From Bacillota bacterium (GTDB taxonomy: Bacteria > Bacillota > Clostridia > Lachnospirales > Lachnospiraceae): 64,000 nucleotides of DNA. The notes beneath the pieces were generated by a model, which saw only the letters and a list, made by a program, of their open reading frames with translations, ran no database searches and was not told the DNA's origin. Every line of letters begins with the position of its first letter. Position 1 is the stretch's first letter. The translations under genes were made by a program, and so were the position numbers. Location of the stretch: the NCBI GenBank assembly GCA_023442465.1, contig JAEZZQ010000042.1:1-64000 (forward strand). Direction: 5' to 3'. Positions 7,794 through 16,019 of this stretch are shown one piece after another.

Positions 7794-8231
7794 TTGAAGG
7801 TATCGATAAAAGAGATTTCGGCAGAAGAAGAGGAAGAGGTAATTATTCGATGTCATGAAATAGATGAGGATATGTTAAGTCTTGTCCAAAAGCTCAAGGC
7901 ACAGCAAAGCAGCCTGACCGGAATCTCGGGAGAGGAGATACACAGGCTGCACTTCCATGAAATTTACTACTTCGAGGTGGTGGATAACAAATCCTTTTTT
8001 TATTGCGAGGATAAGGTGTATGAATCCAAACTAAAGCTCTATGAGTTCGAGGAGCTCTGTGCGGGGACGAGATTTTTCCGGGCGTCCAAGTCGGTTGTCC
8101 TTAATTCGGACAAGATAGATTTTATCAGGCCTTCCTTGAGCGGAAGATTCGAGGTAGTGCTTGGTAATCGGGAAACGGTGATGGTATCGAGACAGTATGT
8201 GAACGATTTAAAGAAGCTTTTAGGAATGTAG
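7794..8231 (+). CDS. LytTR-domain DNA-binding regulator
   Basis: A 145-residue protein. The C-terminal two thirds (about 45-143) form a LytTR domain: IHRLHFHEIYYFEVVDNKSF, FFRASKSVVLNSDKIDFIRP and the terminal VMVSRQYVNDLKKLLGM are characteristic. There is no receiver domain. The start is a TTG at 7794 preceded by AAGGTGA with 5-base spacing. It is followed 10 bases later by a DUF3021 membrane protein and then an ABC exporter. The LytTR-DUF3021 pair is a recurrent Bacillota module in which the membrane protein is thought to restrain the regulator. Confidence 0.88.
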   Translation: MKVSIKEISAEEEEEVIIRCHEIDEDMLSLVQKLKAQQSSLTGISGEEIHRLHFHEIYYFEVVDNKSFFYCEDKVYESKLKLYEFEELCAGTRFFRASKSVVLNSDKIDFIRPSLSGRFEVVLGNRETVMVSRQYVNDLKKLLGM

Positions 8232-8241
8232 GAGGTGCTGA

Positions 8242-8682
8242 ATGGATTTAGGAATATTGATAAAAAAAATGATATCGCTGTATGCCGTCATATATGGAGG
8301 ATCCATGTTCGGTACACTGGTATTCTGCACCATATTTTATCCGAATGAGACATTTGGGCTGGGCTATTTTACTTGGATGCTTGTTTATGCCCTGCTGGGT
8401 GACCTTACGATGCTGGCATTTTACTCCAAAAAGGAACTGACGGAGAATCAATTGCTGGTGCGCCAGACTGTTCAAATACTTTCGCTGGAAATTGTACTGC
8501 TGACGGCGGCCTATCAGGCGGGGATGTTTCAGGGAGTGCTGGAAGGAGCCGTTTTAGTGCTGGTAATATTGGGCGTATACATGATGGTACGCTTCATCGG
8601 CTTTCGAAAGGATCTGCAACTGGCAAAGGAACTGAATGCGCGGCTTCAGGAAAGAAAAAAAGAGCATAAGAACGGTAAGTGA
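8242..8682 (+). CDS. DUF3021 family membrane protein
   Basis: A 146-residue protein with four predicted membrane helices (about 10-32, 42-62, 77-97 and 100-122) and a basic cytoplasmic tail. Size, topology and position immediately after a LytTR regulator match DUF3021. AGGAGG lies 6 bases before the ATG. An intrinsic terminator is formed by the last codons themselves (8668-8705), so the following ABC genes may depend on read-through or on their own promoter. It is probably a membrane-anchored partner or anti-activator of the LytTR protein, by analogy with other such pairs. Confidence 0.82.
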   Translation: MDLGILIKKMISLYAVIYGGSMFGTLVFCTIFYPNETFGLGYFTWMLVYALLGDLTMLAFYSKKELTENQLLVRQTVQILSLEIVLLTAAYQAGMFQGVLEGAVLVLVILGVYMMVRFIGFRKDLQLAKELNARLQERKKEHKNGK

Positions 8683-8705
8683 ATCCCACTTACCGTTCTT
8701 TTTTT
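8668..8705 (+). terminator. Intrinsic terminator overlapping the DUF3021 stop codon
   Basis: A perfect 14-bp stem (8668-8681 with 8687-8700, 5-base loop), then a T run to 8705. The stop codon TGA at 8680-8682 lies within the hairpin. Confidence 0.9.
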
Positions 8706-8825
8706 ACAGCTTAAAGTCCATGAAAAGCAGGTCGCTTTCCGGATACTTTCCCTGAGAGGAAGCGGGGAATATAATCGAGAAGAACAAAAAATGAAAGCGT
8801 GTGATGAAACATGGAGGATGTAAAA

Positions 8826-9740
8826 ATGGAACACATAATTGAGGTAAAAGGATTAAAGAAATCCTATGGAAACATTCCGGCAGTAAAGGACTTAAGCTTT
8901 TATGTGGAGAAGGGAAAGCTGTTTGCTTTTCTCGGTCCCAACGGGGCGGGAAAATCCACTACAATCAACAGCATATGTACCTTTCTTATGCCTGATGCGG
9001 GAGTGGTAGAGGTGGACGGCTATGTGCTGGGCAAGGAGGACGATAGAATAAGAGAGAGTATCGGCATTGTTTTTCAGGAAAGCCTGATGGATGAGCTGCT
9101 GACAGTGGAGGAAAACCTGATGCTTCGTGCCAGATTTTATCCGATGAAAAAAATGGAGCGCATGGCAGCGGTGAAGCGGGCGGCGGAGGTTACGGAAATT
9201 ACCGGAATCATGAACCGCTATTACGGAAGGCTCTCCGGCGGACAGAAGCGCAGGGCAGATATTGCACGAGCCCTTCTTCATACGCCGAAAGTCCTTTTTC
9301 TGGATGAACCTACGACGGGTCTGGATTCCCAGACGAGGAAGAGTGTGTGGGATACGATAAAAAGGCTTAAAGAGGAGCAGGAAATGACGGTGTTTTTGAC
9401 AACGCATTATCTGGAAGAGGCGGAGGATGCGGATTACTGTATGGTAGTGGACGACGGACAGATTGCAGCAAGGGGAACACCGTTTTCGCTGAAAGAAAAA
9501 TATGCAAAGGATAAGCTGCGCATAAAGTGCAGGGAGGAAGCGCAGGTAAAGGAAAAGCTGCGGGAAAGAGGCATTTCTTTTGAGAAAAAGGGTGAACTTC
9601 TGGAGGTGTGCCTGACAAGCACTATGGAGGCACTGCCTATTTTAAATGAATGCAGGGAGCTGATAGGAGATTTTTCGGTAATCAGGGGTTCTATGGATGA
9701 TGTATTTATCGGAATTACAGGAAAGGAGTTAAGAGAATGA
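8826..9740 (+). CDS. ABC transporter ATP-binding protein (DrrA/CcmA type)
   Basis: A 304-residue nucleotide-binding subunit. Walker A is GPNGAGKST (about 38-46), the signature is LSGGQKRR (about 136-143), Walker B is VLFLDEPTTGLD (about 157-168) and the H-loop is TTHYLEEAE. The C-terminal extension of about 90 residues is typical of multidrug or antibiotic exporter ATPases of the DrrA type. GGAGG lies 8 bases before the ATG at 8826, which is preferred over the ATG at 8811. It overlaps the permease start by 4 bases and pairs with it. It probably exports a drug, peptide or lipid under LytTR control; the substrate is unknown. Confidence 0.92.
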   Translation: MEHIIEVKGLKKSYGNIPAVKDLSFYVEKGKLFAFLGPNGAGKSTTINSICTFLMPDAGVVEVDGYVLGKEDDRIRESIGIVFQESLMDELLTVEENLMLRARFYPMKKMERMAAVKRAAEVTEITGIMNRYYGRLSGGQKRRADIARALLHTPKVLFLDEPTTGLDSQTRKSVWDTIKRLKEEQEMTVFLTTHYLEEAEDADYCMVVDDGQIAARGTPFSLKEKYAKDKLRIKCREEAQVKEKLRERGISFEKKGELLEVCLTSTMEALPILNECRELIGDFSVIRGSMDDVFIGITGKELRE

Positions 9741-10591
9741 TAGCATTTGCCATAAGGAATTTAAAATTATATTTTAGGGATAAAGGTGCAGTGTTTTTCT
9801 CGTTGCTGGCAATACTCATAGAGATTGGATTATATGTGTTGTTTTTAGGAGATGTATGGACGAAGGATGTCTCCATGTTCGACGGTGCCAGAGAGATGAT
9901 GGATAACTGGGTAATGGCGGGAGTCCTTGCCACGACGGGAGTGACTACCAGTCTGGTCGTACTGGGAAATATTGTAAGAGATAAAGAATACAAAAAAATA
10001 AAAGACTTTGTAGCAGCCCCGGTGAAAAATTCAAAGATTCTTATGGGATACTGGATTGCCGCTTATGTTATAGGAATGCTTATGAGCCTGATCACGCTTG
10101 TTATCGCGCAGGCTTATATTGTCTGGGACGGAGGAAGCCTGATAAAGCCTAAAGCATGCCTTACGCTCATTCTTCTTTTATTTGTTACGAATCTGATGAG
10201 TACCGCACTTATGCTTCTTTTTGTAGCGTGCTTTAAAACAAACAGCGCCTTTTCCGCAGCAAATACGATACTTGGGACCTTGATCGGTTTTTTGACTGGA
10301 ATTTATCTTCCTATCGGAATGTATCCGGAAGGAGTACAATGGCTTATCCGCTTATTTCCCGTTTCCCACGCCGCATCCCTTTTTCGAAGAATTATGATGG
10401 GAGACGTGATGGAGACGAGCTTTGACGGGGTTCCTGCGGATATAGTGCTGGATATTAAGGAGCAGTTCGGAGTAGTATATAAATTCGGTGACGGGATAAT
10501 GACCTTTACAGGAAGTATGAGTTTCATAATAGTGACGGCAGTGGTTTGTTATCTTTTGGCCTTTTTTCTCACGAGGAAGAAGCAGAAATAA
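9737..10591 (+). CDS. ABC-2 type transporter permease
   Basis: A 284-residue protein with six hydrophobic segments (about 18-40, 58-78, 108-130, 142-165, 172-195 and 250-275). This is the ABC2_membrane topology that works with DrrA-type ATPases. The conserved GIYLPIGMYPEGVQWLIRLFP loop is typical of the family. ATGA overlap with the ATPase gene shows translational coupling. It ends just before a solo end of the palindromic repeat (10593-10621), with no clear terminator of its own. Confidence 0.9.
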   Translation: MIAFAIRNLKLYFRDKGAVFFSLLAILIEIGLYVLFLGDVWTKDVSMFDGAREMMDNWVMAGVLATTGVTTSLVVLGNIVRDKEYKKIKDFVAAPVKNSKILMGYWIAAYVIGMLMSLITLVIAQAYIVWDGGSLIKPKACLTLILLLFVTNLMSTALMLLFVACFKTNSAFSAANTILGTLIGFLTGIYLPIGMYPEGVQWLIRLFPVSHAASLFRRIMMGDVMETSFDGVPADIVLDIKEQFGVVYKFGDGIMTFTGSMSFIIVTAVVCYLLAFFLTRKKQK

Positions 10592-10592
10592 T

Positions 10593-10621
10593 GCGTTGCT
10601 GAGAACGGAGTGAACAGTAAC
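10593..10621 (+). repeat. Solo end fragment of the palindromic repeat
   Basis: This stretch differs by one base from the right end of the repeat copy at 36922-37054 and ends in the same GTGAACAGTAAC. On its own it forms a small hairpin. It begins 1 base after the ABC permease stop codon. Confidence 0.75.
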
Positions 10622-10647
10622 AATAAAGGTATTACGTATGAAAATAG

Positions 10648-10675
10648 TTGACTTTCTCCTCATAAATGATATAAT
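10648..10675 (+). promoter_or_regulatory. Promoter of the TrpXYZ-like ABC operon
   Basis: TTGACT (10648-10653), 16-base spacer and TATAAT (10670-10675), 65 bases before the lipoprotein start. Confidence 0.75.
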
Positions 10676-10740
10676 ACAGTATTATATTTTAGCACTTTGA
10701 TGTGTTAAATTTTTACATTTATGTTTTGAGGAGGAAAACT

Positions 10741-11805
10741 ATGAAAAAGATTACTATACTTATGCTAACGATGTTCGTAGCGCTTAGCTTTACCGCTTGC
10801 GGCAGCACGAATACGGCAGATTCTGCCGGTGCTGCGGATACTGCGGAAACAACACAAACTGAAGATGCAGCTGCCGGGACCGACGCACAGGCTCCTGCAA
10901 AGGAGAGTCAGGCCGATACCGGAGCCGTATACAACGTGGGCATTTGCCAGTTAGTTCAGCATCCGGCACTGGATGCAGCGACTCAGGGATTTAAGGATGC
11001 ACTTACCGAGAAGTTGGGAGATCAGGTGGTTTTCGATGAGCAGAATGCGGCGGGAGATTCTGCGACCTGCGCTACGATCGTAAACCAGTTCGTTTCCAGC
11101 AACTATAATTTGATCATGGCAAATGCAACACCTGCCCTTCAGGCTGCTGCTTCTGCGACGGGTACGATTCCGGTTCTTGGAACCTCTGTTACGGACTATG
11201 CCACCGCTCTGGATATCGATAACTGGGCAGGCGTAACCGGCAGGAACGTATCCGGAACCGCTGACCTTGCACCTTTGGATAAGCAGGCTGAGATGATCAA
11301 AGAGCTGTTCCCCGATGCCAAGAATATCGGTATCCTTTACTGCTCGGCAGAAGCTAATTCTAAATATCAGTCCGCTACCATTCAGGGATATTTGACGGAG
11401 ATGGGCTATACATGTACGGAATATACTTTTGCAGATACCAATGACGTGGCTTCTGTTACACAGACAGCATGCTCCGGAAGCGATGTGATTTTTATCCCTA
11501 CCGATAACACAGCGGCTTCCTGCACAGAAGCGATCAACAATGTTGCGGAACCGGCAGGAGTTCCCATCGTCAGCGGTGAAGAAGGTATTTGCACGGGATG
11601 CGGCGTTGCGACCTTGTCTATCAGCTATTATGATCTGGGCTATGCTACCGGAGAGATGGCGTATGAAGTCCTGGCAAATGGTGCTGATGTATCTGCTATG
11701 GAGATTCAATATTCCCCGAATATTACCTATAAATATATGGCTGACCGTGCGGAGGCGCTGGGTGTTACTATTCCTGACAACTATACCGCTATAGAGGCTG
11801 AATAA
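10741..11805 (+). CDS. ABC transporter substrate-binding lipoprotein (ABC_sub_bind / TrpX-like)
   Basis: A 354-residue protein. The signal peptide ends in the lipobox LSFTAC (Cys at about residue 20), followed by an Ala/Thr/Asp-rich linker to about 60. The mature domain matches the ABC_sub_bind family: NVGICQLVQHPALDAATQGF, VPIVSGEEGICTGCGVATLS and GYATGEMAYEVL. This family includes TrpX/TyrX-type amino-acid binding proteins. GAGGAGG lies 8 bases before the ATG. The downstream permease and ATPase complete the importer. Tryptophan or tyrosine is the best guess for the ligand, by family only. Confidence 0.9.
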   Translation: MKKITILMLTMFVALSFTACGSTNTADSAGAADTAETTQTEDAAAGTDAQAPAKESQADTGAVYNVGICQLVQHPALDAATQGFKDALTEKLGDQVVFDEQNAAGDSATCATIVNQFVSSNYNLIMANATPALQAAASATGTIPVLGTSVTDYATALDIDNWAGVTGRNVSGTADLAPLDKQAEMIKELFPDAKNIGILYCSAEANSKYQSATIQGYLTEMGYTCTEYTFADTNDVASVTQTACSGSDVIFIPTDNTAASCTEAINNVAEPAGVPIVSGEEGICTGCGVATLSISYYDLGYATGEMAYEVLANGADVSAMEIQYSPNITYKYMADRAEALGVTIPDNYTAIEAE

Positions 11806-11824
11806 TCAACAAATGGATGTGTAC

Positions 11825-11855
11825 TAAGGGGTGTCTTTCCATCAGGCACCCCTTA
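11825..11855 (+). terminator. Intercistronic hairpin after the binding-protein gene
   Basis: An 11-bp stem (11825-11835 with 11845-11855, one G-T pair) with a 9-base loop and no T tract. Such hairpins stabilise the upstream mRNA or cause partial stop, giving more binding protein than permease. Confidence 0.65.
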
Positions 11856-11874
11856 AATTGTAAGGAGGATAAAA

Positions 11875-12843
11875 ATGAGTTATTTCGCTGCCCTTAATCC
11901 GATGAATTTGGTGAATGCCCTTCCGGGCTGTATTGCCCAAGGCGTTATATGGGGAATCATGGCCCTTGGTGTCTATGTTACCTTCCGGTTGCTGGACTTT
12001 GCGGATCTGACGGTTGACGGATCCTTTGCGACCGGCGGCGCAGTTACCGTAATGCTAACGTTAGCTGGAGTTCCGATACCAGCGGCATTGCTGGTAGCAA
12101 TATTTGCCGGCTTGCTGGCAGGTCTGGTTACAGGACTGCTGCATACTGCGCTCGGTATTCCGCCTATTCTTTCGGGAATTCTGACGCAGATTGCGTTGTA
12201 TTCCGTTAATCTGCATATTATGGGTATGGCGGCGAATATGGCTTTGAGCTCTCAAAAATATAACCTGCTCGTTTCTCTGATGAATATATCGAAGTCGATT
12301 TTAGTAGGCGGTCTTTTTGCGGCGGCTTTGATTGCCCTTCTGTATTGGTATTTCGGCACTGAGCAGGGCTGTTCCATACGGGCTACCGGATGCAATCAGT
12401 CCATGAGCAAGGCGAACGGAATCAACATCAATTTTACGAAGGTGCTTGCGCTTGCGTTGTCTAATGGCCTCGTAGGGCTTGCCGGAGGTCTTATGGCACA
12501 ATACCAGGGCTTTTCTGATATCAATATGGGACGCGGAGCTATCGTTATCGGTCTGGCTGCAGTTATTATCGGTGAGGTGCTTGGCGAGAGTATTTTAGGA
12601 AAGCGCTTGAATTTCGCCCTTCGCCTTGTATTCGTTGTTATGGGCGGCATTATTTATTATGTCGTAGTCGGAATCGTACTCTGGTTAAAGTTAAATTCCA
12701 ATGACTTAAAGCTGTTTACCGCTATTATAGTAGCAGTATTCCTTGCGGTTCCTTATCTTCAGGGCAGGCGTAAGAATTCCTTCGCCCGTACCGCAAAGGC
12801 TTCTCTTGCGGCATTAGAGGCGAGAAAGGATAAGGAGGACTAA
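11875..12843 (+). CDS. ABC transporter permease (LivH/TrpY-like, BPD_transp_2)
   Basis: A 322-residue inner-membrane protein with eight to nine hydrophobic segments. The DFADLTVDGSFATGGAVTV segment near residues 41-60 and TGCNQSMSKANGININ near 170 are typical of the permease partner of ABC_sub_bind proteins, related to branched-chain amino-acid permeases. TAAGGAGG lies 6 bases before the ATG. It is four bases from the ATPase gene and co-transcribed with it. Confidence 0.9.
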   Translation: MSYFAALNPMNLVNALPGCIAQGVIWGIMALGVYVTFRLLDFADLTVDGSFATGGAVTVMLTLAGVPIPAALLVAIFAGLLAGLVTGLLHTALGIPPILSGILTQIALYSVNLHIMGMAANMALSSQKYNLLVSLMNISKSILVGGLFAAALIALLYWYFGTEQGCSIRATGCNQSMSKANGININFTKVLALALSNGLVGLAGGLMAQYQGFSDINMGRGAIVIGLAAVIIGEVLGESILGKRLNFALRLVFVVMGGIIYYVVVGIVLWLKLNSNDLKLFTAIIVAVFLAVPYLQGRRKNSFARTAKASLAALEARKDKED

Positions 12844-12847
12844 GCAT

Positions 12848-13642
12848 ATGTTAAATATCATAGATATCCATAAAACCTTCAATCTCGGTACCATCAACGA
12901 AAAAGCAGCTTTGAATGGAGTCGACCTTCATCTGGATAAAGGTGATTTCTGCACAATTATCGGAGGAAACGGAGCCGGAAAATCTACCATGCTGAATGCT
13001 GTTGCAGGTGTATGGCCGGTGGATAAGGGTGCGATACTTTTAAATGGGAAGAACATTACCGGGCTGCCGGAGCATAAAAGAGCAGGCTTTCTTGGCCGCG
13101 TATTTCAGGATCCGATGACCGGGACTGCCGCCAGCATGGAAATTGAGGAAAATCTGGCATTAGCATCCCGCAGAGGGAAAAGCCGGAAGCTGAGCTGGGG
13201 AATTACCAGACAGGAAAAGGAAAGATACAGGGAGCTTTTGAAAGTCCTTGACTTAGGTCTTGAGGATCGTATGACTTCCAAGGTAGGACTATTGTCCGGC
13301 GGACAGCGTCAGGCTCTTACTTTACTCATGGCGACTTTGCAGCAGCCGAATTTATTGCTTTTGGATGAGCATACTGCGGCTTTGGACCCCAAAACGGCGG
13401 AAAAGGTACTTCGCGTGACTGACCAGATTATTGAAGAGAATCATCTCACAGCGCTGATGGTCACTCACAATATGAAGGATGCCATAGCTCACGGCAACCG
13501 TCTGATCATGATGCACGACGGAAGAGTAATCTTGAATATTTCAGGAGAAGAGAAGAAGAAGCTTACGGTAGCGGATTTGCTGCACCAGTTCGAGCGCGTT
13601 TCCGGTGAGGAATTCACCAGCGATAAAGCGATTCTTGCGTAG
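12848..13642 (+). CDS. ABC transporter ATP-binding protein (TrpZ-like)
   Basis: A 264-residue ATPase. Walker A is GGNGAGKST (about 38-46), the signature is LSGGQRQAL (about 153-161) and Walker B is LLLLDEHTAALD, where His replaces the usual Pro after DE. That DEHTAALD form is characteristic of the ATPases that go with ABC_sub_bind importers. It is the last gene of the three-gene importer operon, which is closed by the terminator at 13684-13718. Confidence 0.92.
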   Translation: MLNIIDIHKTFNLGTINEKAALNGVDLHLDKGDFCTIIGGNGAGKSTMLNAVAGVWPVDKGAILLNGKNITGLPEHKRAGFLGRVFQDPMTGTAASMEIEENLALASRRGKSRKLSWGITRQEKERYRELLKVLDLGLEDRMTSKVGLLSGGQRQALTLLMATLQQPNLLLLDEHTAALDPKTAEKVLRVTDQIIEENHLTALMVTHNMKDAIAHGNRLIMMHDGRVILNISGEEKKKLTVADLLHQFERVSGEEFTSDKAILA

Positions 13643-13683
13643 TGATACAATTGGAAAATGTTCCTGGAAGTTTTTGTACATCG

Positions 13684-13718
13684 GCGGTATAATCATTTTA
13701 GATTATGCCGCTTTTTTT
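13684..13718 (+). terminator. Intrinsic terminator of the importer operon
   Basis: An 11-bp stem (13684-13694 with 13701-13711, one G-T pair), loop of 6 and seven T. It is followed two bases later by the recurrent motif AATAGGAAAGTGCG. Confidence 0.9.
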
Positions 13719-13816
13719 GTAATAGGAAAGTGCGAAGCACACTTTTGTTCTGCATGAATGATAGGATAGCGATTTATGAAATCTATAATAGAATCCTAAG
13801 AAAGGTTATGGACAGC

Positions 13817-14746
13817 ATGAAAATAGACCGTCTTATTGGAATAATAATGTATCTTCTGAACCGGGATAAGGTGACGGCGAAGGAGCTTGCCGAAAGGTTC
13901 GAGGTATCAACCCGCACGATTATAAGAGATATAGATGCCCTTGGTCTTGCAGGTATACCAGTGGTTTCGGATGTGGGGGTAAAAGGCGGTTATGCTATTC
14001 TGGACACTTATAAGTTAAACAAAAGTATCGTGACGGCGGAGGATTATCTCAACGTCATTTCTTCCCTGAAGGGTATGTGCTCCGCCTATGAAAATAAGAA
14101 GATAGAGGCGACGCTGGAAAAGGTCATGGCAGCAGGAAATACGACGGGAAATCAAAGTATATTTCTGGATTTGAGCGTTTGCCGTGAAGGGGAAAACACG
14201 GATGTGTATTTAAAAACTATCGAGCAGGCCATTGCTGACAAACGGGTAATCGGATTCGATTATACCGGTGCGGATAACGTATGCAATGCCCGTGAGGCTG
14301 AACCGGTGGCCTTATCTTATAAATGGTATGCGTGGTATCTGCTCGCATATTGTAAATATAAAAAAGATTACCGTATATTCAAGCTGAGCCGTATCCAAAA
14401 TCTGAAGACATTGGAAAGAAACTTTGAAAAGATTCATTCTAACATTGAGACCCTTCTGGAAAAAAAGTGGGGCGAAGATGACAGAAAACAGTATGAAATA
14501 AAATTAAAATGTGAAGGAAGCGTTCGGACGGCCGTGGGGGAATACCTGAAAGGAAAGGTCATAGAAGAGTATCCGAACGGAGATTTCACTTATTCCTTTG
14601 CAGTGCCTGAAAACGAACGAATGTGGTTTTCTTTGCTGCTTGGATTTGGAAGTGAGGTAGAAGTCTTGGAGCCTAAGGAGTTAAGAGTGAGATTGAAGGA
14701 AAAATCTGAGGAAATTTTCCGTCTGTATCATAACGAAGGCATATAG
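13817..14746 (+). CDS. HTH/WYL-domain transcriptional regulator (YafY/DeoR-like)
   Basis: A 309-residue protein. The N-terminal winged helix (about 1-60) contains KVTAKELAERFEVSTRTIIR followed by DIDAL. The WYL domain (about 130-200) holds EPVALSYKWYAWYLLAYCKY with the AWYL form of the motif. The C-terminal WCX-type extension follows. AAAGG lies 11 bases before the ATG at 13817; the ATG at 13808 is too close to it. WYL domains sense small molecules or nucleic-acid signals. The gene stands alone between two terminated units, and targets are unknown. Confidence 0.87.
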   Translation: MKIDRLIGIIMYLLNRDKVTAKELAERFEVSTRTIIRDIDALGLAGIPVVSDVGVKGGYAILDTYKLNKSIVTAEDYLNVISSLKGMCSAYENKKIEATLEKVMAAGNTTGNQSIFLDLSVCREGENTDVYLKTIEQAIADKRVIGFDYTGADNVCNAREAEPVALSYKWYAWYLLAYCKYKKDYRIFKLSRIQNLKTLERNFEKIHSNIETLLEKKWGEDDRKQYEIKLKCEGSVRTAVGEYLKGKVIEEYPNGDFTYSFAVPENERMWFSLLLGFGSEVEVLEPKELRVRLKEKSEEIFRLYHNEGI

Positions 14747-14757
14747 CTGCCGCAATT

Positions 14758-14856
14758 GTGACGTGGAGAAGTAGGAAGATAATTTTAAATGCAATAAGAG
14801 AAGGAATAAAAGAAAGAGTAAAACAAGGAATAAAACAAGGAGTAAAACAAGCATAA
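14758..14856 (+). pseudogene. Remnant of an Rpn-type nuclease/transposase C-terminal repeat tail
   Basis: The stretch reads as an open frame without a good start and ends ...REGIKERVKQGIKQGVKQA-stop. Five 12-bp units (14797-14808, 14809-14820, 14821-14832, 14833-14844, 14845-14856) encode a (K/R)xGxK type repeat. Such EGxK/QGxK tails are common at the C-terminus of Rpn/PD-(D/E)XK transposase-like proteins in Clostridia. It is either a degraded end of such a gene or a chance repeat. No catalytic part is present. Confidence 0.4.
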
Positions 14857-14861
14857 TCAGC

Positions 14862-14891
14862 TTGCAGTAAAAATGTTAAACGGTATATAAT
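14862..14891 (+). promoter_or_regulatory. Promoter of the GH43-like gene
   Basis: TTGCAG (14862-14867), 18-base spacer and TATAAT (14886-14891), about 100 bases before the coding start. Confidence 0.6.
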
Positions 14892-14990
14892 TAAAACATT
14901 GGAAATAACAAGAGGTGGAAGTGTAAAAAGAAGAAAACTTTCAACGGTTGATGTTGTGTCCGCCAAATAGGAAATGAGGTATAAAAACAA

Positions 14991-15926
14991 ATGAAAGCAT
15001 ATTTATTTGTGCATTTTAAGGAAAAGAAGACGCCGGATGGCGAGCAGGTATATTTCGGATTGAGTAAGGATGGGTTTACATGGGAAGAAGTGAACGGAGG
15101 AGCTCCGGTGCTTTGGAGTTATGAAGGCGATAAAGGCGTGCGGGATTTCACGGTCGTAAGGGCACAGGACGGTAAATTCCGTATTTTTGCCACAGATTTA
15201 AGCCTGGCTTACGGGATGCCCGGACAGTACCATAATTCTTGGGAGGAAATCGGAAGAAATGGAAGCCGGGAACTTGTCATGTGGGAATCCGAAGATTTGA
15301 TTCACTGGTCATGGCAGAAGATGATTACACTTGGCGGCGAGGAATTCGGCTGCCGATGGGCGCCGGATATTATTCGGGATAGAGAGAAGGAGGATTATAT
15401 TTTGCACTGGTCCTCTCCCCATGTATGTAACGATTATGGGGATAAAGCGATTTATTATACGCGGACGAAGGACTTTGAGAAATTCTCTGAGCCGGAGCTT
15501 TTGTACCGCAAGGAGGACTGTGGGATTATCGACTCATGCATGGCAGAAGAAGACGGCGTCTATTATTTGTTTGTAAAAAGTGAGAAGAATCCGGCCACGA
15601 TTATCTTGTTGAAGAGTACAAGCCCGACCGGCCCCTTTGAACGGATGGAGTCTTTTGATGAGGAGATGAGCAAGCTGCAGGAGGGGGTGTATGAAGCGCC
15701 TACTGCGTTCCGGCTGGAAGACGGCAGATGGTGCCTGATGTTAGATTATTACGGAGTGCCTGGAAAAGGGCAAGGATATGTACCATTCTTGTGCGAGGAT
15801 ATTTCCAAGGGGATTTTTAAGCGCTCGGACGCTCAGTTTTCCTTTCCTTATGGATTCAAGCACGGAACTGTGCTTGAAATTACCATGGAGGAGTATGAGA
15901 GAATCAAGAACTTTGAGTTCGAATAA
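14991..15926 (+). CDS. Glycoside hydrolase family 43-like protein
   Basis: A 311-residue protein predicted to be a five-bladed beta-propeller. Supporting motifs are YFGLSKDGFTWEEVNGG near the start, VMWESEDLIHWSWQKM at about 100-115, CRWAPDIIRDREKEDYILHW at about 120-140 (the W-A-P-D motif typical of GH43) and GIIDSCMAEEDGVYYLF near 180. No signal peptide, so probably cytoplasmic, acting on imported arabinose- or xylose-containing oligosaccharides. No RBS stronger than AGGTAT precedes the ATG. It has its own promoter and terminator. Substrate specificity cannot be read from sequence. Confidence 0.82.
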   Translation: MKAYLFVHFKEKKTPDGEQVYFGLSKDGFTWEEVNGGAPVLWSYEGDKGVRDFTVVRAQDGKFRIFATDLSLAYGMPGQYHNSWEEIGRNGSRELVMWESEDLIHWSWQKMITLGGEEFGCRWAPDIIRDREKEDYILHWSSPHVCNDYGDKAIYYTRTKDFEKFSEPELLYRKEDCGIIDSCMAEEDGVYYLFVKSEKNPATIILLKSTSPTGPFERMESFDEEMSKLQEGVYEAPTAFRLEDGRWCLMLDYYGVPGKGQGYVPFLCEDISKGIFKRSDAQFSFPYGFKHGTVLEITMEEYERIKNFEFE

Positions 15927-15935
15927 TGAAAAGAG

Positions 15936-15981
15936 AACGGCACGCAGTCTAACGATGGTTAGTTCTGCGGTGCCGTTTTTT
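15936..15981 (+). terminator. Intrinsic terminator after the GH43-like gene
   Basis: A long hairpin: ACGGCAC near 15937 pairs with GTGCCGT before 15977, with inner GCAG/CTGC and CTAAC/GTTAG pairs and one bulge, then six T. The AATAGGAAAGT motif follows at 15984. Confidence 0.88.
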
Positions 15982-16019
15982 GCAATAGGAAAGTATTAAA
16001 ATGTATCTTCTGATAATGA

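Noticed and set aside
14797..14856. The 12-bp repeats as a CRISPR-like or operator array
   Set aside because: The units are contiguous without spacers and keep one open frame, which fits a coding tail better.
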